DNA from: CAZZCP01 sp964653235
Lineage (GTDB): Bacteria; Bdellovibrionota; Bdellovibrionia; Bdellovibrionales; UBA840
Length of the DNA: 11,583 nt
Assembly (NCBI GenBank): GCA_964653235.1
Contig: CAZZCP010000070.1
Span: forward strand, 1-11,583
Direction: 5' to 3'
In this document: positions 8,129 through 11,583 of the stretch, in pieces
How the letters are laid out: each line of letters starts with the position of its first letter
Position numbering within the stretch: the first letter of the stretch is position 1
The notes under the pieces: generated by a model
Databases searched by the model: none
What the model saw: only the letters and a program-made list of their open reading frames with translations
Told to the model about the DNA's origin: nothing
Program-made: the position numbers and the translations under genes

Positions 8129-8310
8129 TTTAAACTGCTCCCTTTTATTTCACTTCGGACATCCGTCCGAAACAGCTAAGACTACAATATACTTCGTCAA
8201 TTTTGTCCGTAAAGGCTTAAATTTCAAGGCATTCTCAGACCCAGCTTCTAGGTCTTCGAAATTAGGCTTTAAGTTCTAAAAAAAAGTGAAGCAAAAGGGA
8301 GCAATTTAAA
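8129..8310. repeat. 27-base imperfect inverted repeat pair enclosing 128 bases
   Basis: The left arm is 8129-8155 and the right arm 8284-8310, matching at 24 of 27 positions. Both contain TGCTCCCTTTT or its complement. Each outer end is TTTAAA, so a TA dinucleotide is available at both ends, as would be expected for a TA-targeting miniature element. Because TTTAAA is itself palindromic, that is weak evidence. No transposase is in the window. Confidence 0.9.
8154..8171 (-). other. Perfect hairpin TTCGGAC-loop-GTCCGAA within the candidate RNA
   Basis: A 7-bp perfect stem with a 4-base loop. It lies just inside the 3' arm of the larger inverted repeat, on the side where some 6S RNAs also form a small hairpin next to the central bubble. 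It is not followed by a T-tract, so it is not a terminator. Confidence 0.7.
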
Positions 8311-8321
8311 AATACTACAAA

Positions 8322-8350
8322 TCTATAACAAAGCATAAGCCGCAGGCCAA
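8322..8350 (-). promoter_or_regulatory. Putative promoter TTGGCC-N17-TATAGA for the candidate RNA
   Basis: On the minus strand -35 TTGGCC (4 of 6 consensus) and -10 TATAGA (4 of 6) are separated by exactly 17 bases. The predicted start near 8316 falls at the base of the 27-bp stem. It lies in the 61 bases after the topA stop, where I see no terminator, so read-through from topA is also possible. It is a visual match only. Confidence 0.35.
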
Positions 8351-8371
8351 AATAGAAATTCTTAACTTTCC

Positions 8372-11071
8372 TTAGGAATCTGCTGCTTTACGGCGAACCA
8401 CAACCTTCTTTTTTGCTGGAGGATCTTGCTTTTGAGAAGCCTTCTTTGTGAGCTTCTTTTTGGCAGATTTCTTTGCCTTGGTCTTAGTCTTGGCTTTACT
8501 AGCAGCTTTCTTTTTTAGCTTCTTTTTGGGCGCCTTTTCATTGATCATTTCTAGGGCTTTTTCAAAGCTTAGCTTTTCTGGCTCAATATCATCTGGCAGC
8601 GAGACATTGACCTTATTCCATTTGACATAGGGGCCATATTTGCCGTCAAAAATAGCTATTTCAGCTTCATCATCAGGGTGCTTACCAAGTACTTTAAGAG
8701 GTGTAGCTCTACCTCGACCTCGTTTTGGCTGAGCCATAATCTCTAAGGCTCGTGTCAATTGAATGTCAAACATAGAGTCAGACTTTGGTATGGATCGAAA
8801 CTCCCCATCATGCAAAAGATAAGGGCCAAAGCGTCCAATACCCACTTTCACTTCTAACTTTGTGTCTGGGTGCTCGCCAATGGTCTTAGGCAGTTGTACA
8901 AGAAATTGAGCTTGCTCCTCAGTGACATCTTCCATCTGCATTCCCTGCGGCAGAGAAACTCGTTTAGGCTTTGCATTTTCGTCACTGGCATCTCCTAGCT
9001 GAACATAGGGACCATACCTACCCGTTAATACATAAATTGCTTCACCCGTTACTGGGTCTTTGGTAAGAGCATCAACACCTTTGATTTTTTGTTCGATCAA
9101 AGTTTCAACTTCATCTTCAGTAATATCGGCAGGGGCTTGACCTTCTGGTAAAGAAGCACAAACCTCTTCGCCCTCTTCTGTAGTCTTGCAAACATAAGCT
9201 CCGTATCGTCCTACACGAACCGAGTATTTTTCTAAACCATGCAAGCGAATCGATCTTGCATCTTCGGGGTCAATTTTTTCTTCTTGATTTTCAACTTTGG
9301 CTTTTAAACCATTCGATCCAAAGTAAACTTCTTTGAGATATTGAATTGAATTCAAATCTCCATCGGCGACTTCATCAAGAGATCTCTCCATCTTTGAAGT
9401 AAACTCGGTATCAACATAAGTGGGCAAATGTTGGTTTAGCATCTTTGAAACCACCATAGCAGTAAATGTTGGCATCAATGAATTTCCCGATTTAGTAACA
9501 TAGCCTCTATCTTGAATGGTTGCGATAATAGGCGCGTAGGTCGAGGGACGACCAATGCCTTCTTTTTCCATCATTTGAACAATACTGGCTTCGGTAAATC
9601 GCGCCGGCGGCTTGGTTTCATGTTCATTGATCTTTGTATCTTGAAGAGGTAATTTTTCTGTCTTTTGCAATTTGGGAAGATGCACTTCGCGATCTTCTAG
9701 AGCGGCTTCAGCATCATCTTTTCCTTCTACATAAGCTCTTAAAAAACCAGGAAACTCAATGGTCATTCCATTTGCTGTAAAAATCGCATCACCAGCTTGT
9801 ATGCGAACTTGTAACTTCTTTTGAACCGCATCTTTCATTTGCGAAGCAACCGCGCGCTTCCAAATCAAATCATAGAGACGAAACTCCATATCTTTTAATT
9901 TTAAATCTTCAGGTCTTGCCCATTCGGTTCCTGCTGGTCGAATGGCTTCATGAGCCTCTTGCGCGCCTTTGACTTTTTTCTTCGAATAATTTCTAGGCTC
10001 TGAGGGAAGGTAATCTTTACCATACATTGAATCTATGCAATCGCGGGCAGCAGAAATCGCCTCATTCGACAAAAAAGTCGAATCGGTTCTCATATAAGTA
10101 ATATGCCCTTTTTCGTATAAGCCCTGGGCCACTCGCATTGCTTCTCTTGCACTCAGACCCAATTTTCGATTGGCCTCTTGTTGCAAGGTAGAAGTAATAA
10201 ATGGAGGAGATGGCTTTCGATTAAAAGGACTCTCTTCAACACTTTCAACCGTCCAGGTTTGATCTTTGATGTGATCAACAATCTCTTGGCTGTTGTCGGC
10301 AAGAAGAACCAAGTGGGATTTTTCTTTATCACTCTGTAGTTTACCTGTTTCTGAATCAAAGTCTTTACCACTTGAAATTCTCTTCTCTTTCCAAGAGAAA
10401 AGCTTGGCCTCAAATTCACTTTTATCTTTTTTGAGCCTTGCAGAGATACTGTTGTAGTTGGCACGAACAAAACGCATTCTTTCGAGTTCGCGCTCACAAA
10501 TTAGTTTTACGGCTACCGACTGTACTCGCCCTGCTGAAAGTCCATAGGCGATCTTTTTCCACACCAAGGGTGAGATCGTGTATCCCACCAAACGATCTAG
10601 AATCCTGCGCGCTTCTTGTGCGCGCACCAAATTGGTGTCAATTTCTCGAAAATTCTCCAAGGCCTGGGTAATTGCCTTTTTGGTAATCTCATGAAAAACC
10701 ATTCTTTTCACTGGAACTTTTGGTTTTAAAATTTCAAGCAAGTGCCAAGAAATACTCTCCCCTTCTCTATCTTCATCCGTTGCAAGAATGAGTTCATCTG
10801 CTTCTTTGAGTTTGGATTTCAATTCTCGTACAATTTTAGTTTTATTTTTAGGCACCGTGTATATGGGAGCAAAATCATCTTCTGGATTGACTCCAAGGCT
10901 CGACCACTTTTCTTTTTTAAACTTTTCGGGAATATCTTTTGCCGACTGGGGAAGATCTCTTACATGCCCCATGCAAGATTCAACGATATATTCTTTTCCT
11001 AAAAACCTACGAATTGTTTTCGCTTTGGTAGGCGACTCTACAATTACTAAACTCTTGCCTGCTTTTGTCAT
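8372..11071 (-). CDS. topA: DNA topoisomerase I with four C-terminal repeats and a lysine-rich tail
   Basis: Type IA topoisomerase that relaxes negatively supercoiled DNA in the nucleoid. With the ATG at 11071 the protein has 899 residues. Motifs, numbered from that ATG: TOPRIM domain 7-132 with E12 (VIVESPTKA) and the acidic triad D99-x-D101 followed by REGE; R/K-rich core (GLSAGRVQSVA near 177); active-site Tyr326 in GHITYMRTDS with R328; EGIGRPSTYA near 504-513. The C-terminal half has no tetracysteine zinc ribbons. It carries four topoisomerase C-terminal repeats marked by GRYGAYV (621), GRYGPYV (684), GRFGPYL (746) and GKYGPYV (810), then a Lys/Ala-rich tail (about 848-899) resembling the basic tails of actinobacterial TopA. 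A TTG nine bases upstream at 11080 would add three residues. The ATG is preferred because AAGGA is only 2 bases from the TTG but 11 from the ATG, which also has GGAG close by. The lysine tail probably aids DNA binding and processivity. Confidence 0.97.
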   Translation of the reverse strand: MTKAGKSLVIVESPTKAKTIRRFLGKEYIVESCMGHVRDLPQSAKDIPEKFKKEKWSSLGVNPEDDFAPIYTVPKNKTKIVRELKSKLKEADELILATDEDREGESISWHLLEILKPKVPVKRMVFHEITKKAITQALENFREIDTNLVRAQEARRILDRLVGYTISPLVWKKIAYGLSAGRVQSVAVKLICERELERMRFVRANYNSISARLKKDKSEFEAKLFSWKEKRISSGKDFDSETGKLQSDKEKSHLVLLADNSQEIVDHIKDQTWTVESVEESPFNRKPSPPFITSTLQQEANRKLGLSAREAMRVAQGLYEKGHITYMRTDSTFLSNEAISAARDCIDSMYGKDYLPSEPRNYSKKKVKGAQEAHEAIRPAGTEWARPEDLKLKDMEFRLYDLIWKRAVASQMKDAVQKKLQVRIQAGDAIFTANGMTIEFPGFLRAYVEGKDDAEAALEDREVHLPKLQKTEKLPLQDTKINEHETKPPARFTEASIVQMMEKEGIGRPSTYAPIIATIQDRGYVTKSGNSLMPTFTAMVVSKMLNQHLPTYVDTEFTSKMERSLDEVADGDLNSIQYLKEVYFGSNGLKAKVENQEEKIDPEDARSIRLHGLEKYSVRVGRYGAYVCKTTEEGEEVCASLPEGQAPADITEDEVETLIEQKIKGVDALTKDPVTGEAIYVLTGRYGPYVQLGDASDENAKPKRVSLPQGMQMEDVTEEQAQFLVQLPKTIGEHPDTKLEVKVGIGRFGPYLLHDGEFRSIPKSDSMFDIQLTRALEIMAQPKRGRGRATPLKVLGKHPDDEAEIAIFDGKYGPYVKWNKVNVSLPDDIEPEKLSFEKALEMINEKAPKKKLKKKAASKAKTKTKAKKSAKKKLTKKASQKQDPPAKKKVVVRRKAADS

Positions 11072-11092
11072 TGGCTCCAATATCCTTATAAA
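11065..11092 (+). promoter_or_regulatory. Putative promoter TTGTCA-N16-TATAAA for the HAD gene
   Basis: On the plus strand TTGTCA (11065-11070, 5 of 6) and TATAAA (11087-11092, 5 of 6) are 16 bases apart. The predicted start near 11099-11100 leaves about a 66-base leader before the HAD ATG. The -35 overlaps the first codons of topA and the -10 overlaps its ribosome site, so topA and HAD transcription overlap head to head. Confidence 0.45.
11083..11087 (-). promoter_or_regulatory. Ribosome binding site AAGGA that decides the topA start
   Basis: The minus strand reads AAGGA, then TA, then TTG (11080), then GAGCCA, then ATG (11071). The site is too close for the TTG and at a workable distance for the ATG. 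A second GGAG at 11078-11075 sits 3 bases before the ATG. Confidence 0.5.
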
Positions 11093-11100
11093 TATGTTTT

Positions 11101-11119
11101 TAAAATGGTAGTCATTTTA
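11101..11119. promoter_or_regulatory. Perfect inverted repeat TAAAATG-GTAGT-CATTTTA in the divergent region
   Basis: Two 7-base arms around a 5-base centre lie between the divergent topA and HAD genes, immediately at the predicted start of the HAD promoter. The size is typical of a dimeric repressor site. AT-rich palindromes also arise by chance, and the outer bases do not extend the symmetry. Confidence 0.35.
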
Positions 11120-11165
11120 GGAGCAAGCAAGCGAATTACCTGACTCATTGCAAAAAGAGCTTGAA

Positions 11166-11583
11166 ATGAAAAATATTAAGGAATGGCAACACAAAACTCT
11201 AAAGTATGTCTTTACCGACATTGATGACACCCTTACAAAAGATGGCCTTTTGCAAAAAGAAGCTTACCATTCTTTATGGGAACTCGCAGAGAATCAAATC
11301 AAAGTGATACCTATAACTGGCAGCCCCGCTGGTTGGTGTGAGCTGATAGCCCGCCAGTGGCCAGTTTACGCGGTTGTTGGTGAAAATGGAGGTTTCTATT
11401 TTCGTTATGATCGAACAGAAAAGAAAATGAAGCGTCACTATTTTTTTGACCAAGAGCAAAGACATGAGAATCAAAAAAAATTACGGGCTTTAAAAGCAGA
11501 AGTTTTGCAAAGCGTACCCAAAACAAAATTGGCTTCAGACCAATTTACCCGCTTAATGGATCTTGCCTTTGATTTTTGTGAAG
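11166..11583 (+). CDS. HAD-superfamily phosphatase, 3' end outside the window
   Basis: The first 139 residues are present with no stop before the window ends. The N-terminus has the HAD motif I TDIDDTLT with nucleophile D18 and acid/base D20. Motif II is seen at T51 in PITGSPAGW. A GENGG at 72-76 is typical of the type IIB (Cof-like) branch that includes sugar-phosphate and mannosyl-3-phosphoglycerate phosphatases. The remaining motifs (Lys and GDxxxD) would lie downstream. Motif II is usually TGR or TGRP here, and this protein has TGSP, so an Arg is replaced by Ser. The ATG at 11166 has AAGAG 6 bases upstream. An in-frame TTG at 11148 lacks a convincing ribosome site. Substrate unknown; probably cytoplasmic. 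It is transcribed divergently from topA. Confidence 0.82.
   Translation, partial: MKNIKEWQHKTLKYVFTDIDDTLTKDGLLQKEAYHSLWELAENQIKVIPITGSPAGWCELIARQWPVYAVVGENGGFYFRYDRTEKKMKRHYFFDQEQRHENQKKLRALKAEVLQSVPKTKLASDQFTRLMDLAFDFCE

Larger units (their letters stand above)
8121..8316 (-). ncRNA. Candidate structured RNA, about 190 nt, between topA and the protease gene
   Basis: The 381-base gap has no credible gene but has strong structure. Bases 8129-8155 and 8284-8310 form a 27-base inverted repeat with three differences. If transcribed on the minus strand, two differences become G-U pairs and only one is a mismatch, so 26 of 27 positions pair. On the plus strand only 25 do. On the minus strand TTGGCC (8350-8345), a 17-base spacer and TATAGA (8327-8322) make a plausible promoter, placing the RNA start near 8316, just before the 5' arm. 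The 3' arm is followed by TTTTATT, a possible terminator. Inside are a hairpin TTCGGAC-GGAT-GTCCGAA next to the 3' arm (it shares two bases with the arm) and a smaller AGACC/GGTCT hairpin. Length and closed-stem form recall 6S RNA, but I saw no decisive 6S signature. The alternative is a miniature inverted-repeat element. Confidence 0.42.

Noticed and set aside
8079..8129. Plus-strand promoter driving the structured RNA in the other direction
   Set aside because: TTGACC at 8079 and TAAAAT at 8124 are far too distant from each other, and no other pair fits, so the minus strand is favoured.
10438..10671. Plus-strand 77-codon frame and similar frames across topA
   Set aside because: Shadows of the topA coding sequence, without ribosome sites or recognisable protein features.
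11101..11165. Minus-strand sigma-70 promoter for topA
   Set aside because: Several TTGCTT or TTGCTC hexamers exist near 11121-11130, but none has a good -10 at 16-18 bases, so no call was made.

Overview
The window is about 11.6 kb of AT-rich bacterial chromosome with ordinary, tightly packed housekeeping-type genes. The gene styles suggest a Gram-negative didermic bacterium: a Prc-like periplasmic protease, a large secreted protein of unknown family, a topoisomerase I with a lysine-rich tail, and a receiver-like protein carrying a huge Asp/Glu linker. A member of the Bdellovibrionota is my best guess. That is an impression from protein style, not a demonstrated assignment. No transposase, tRNA, rRNA, CRISPR array or phage gene was seen.

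Layout. Positions 1-3009 (+) hold the 3' part of a large exported protein of unknown function whose N-terminus lies before the window. Its stop codon overlaps the stop of the convergent tatD gene, and its apparent intrinsic terminator lies inside the tatD coding sequence. Positions 3006-7990 (all -) read, in transcription order, S41/Prc-type protease, then a 710-residue acidic pseudo-receiver protein, then a TatD-family metallohydrolase. A hairpin separates the first two. The last two are 2 bases apart and probably translationally coupled. Positions 7991-8371 form a 381-base intergenic region. It contains a 27-base imperfect inverted repeat enclosing about 130 bases, a plausible promoter on the minus strand and a T-rich end, so it may encode an undescribed structured RNA of about 190 nt. 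A second inverted repeat sits close to the protease start. Positions 8372-11071 (-) hold topA. Divergent from it, a HAD-family phosphatase starts at 11166 (+) and runs off the window. The 94-base divergent region holds a perfect 7-bp inverted repeat and a good promoter for the HAD gene.

How the genes relate. Topoisomerase I relaxes negative supercoils. The protease should degrade or trim periplasmic proteins. TatD is a metal-dependent nuclease/hydrolase. The acidic protein looks like a non-phosphorylatable signalling or scaffold protein. Nothing ties them into one pathway. The most interesting parts are the candidate RNA between topA and the protease gene, the lysine/acid low-complexity pseudo-receiver protein, and the unidentified 1000-residue secreted protein.
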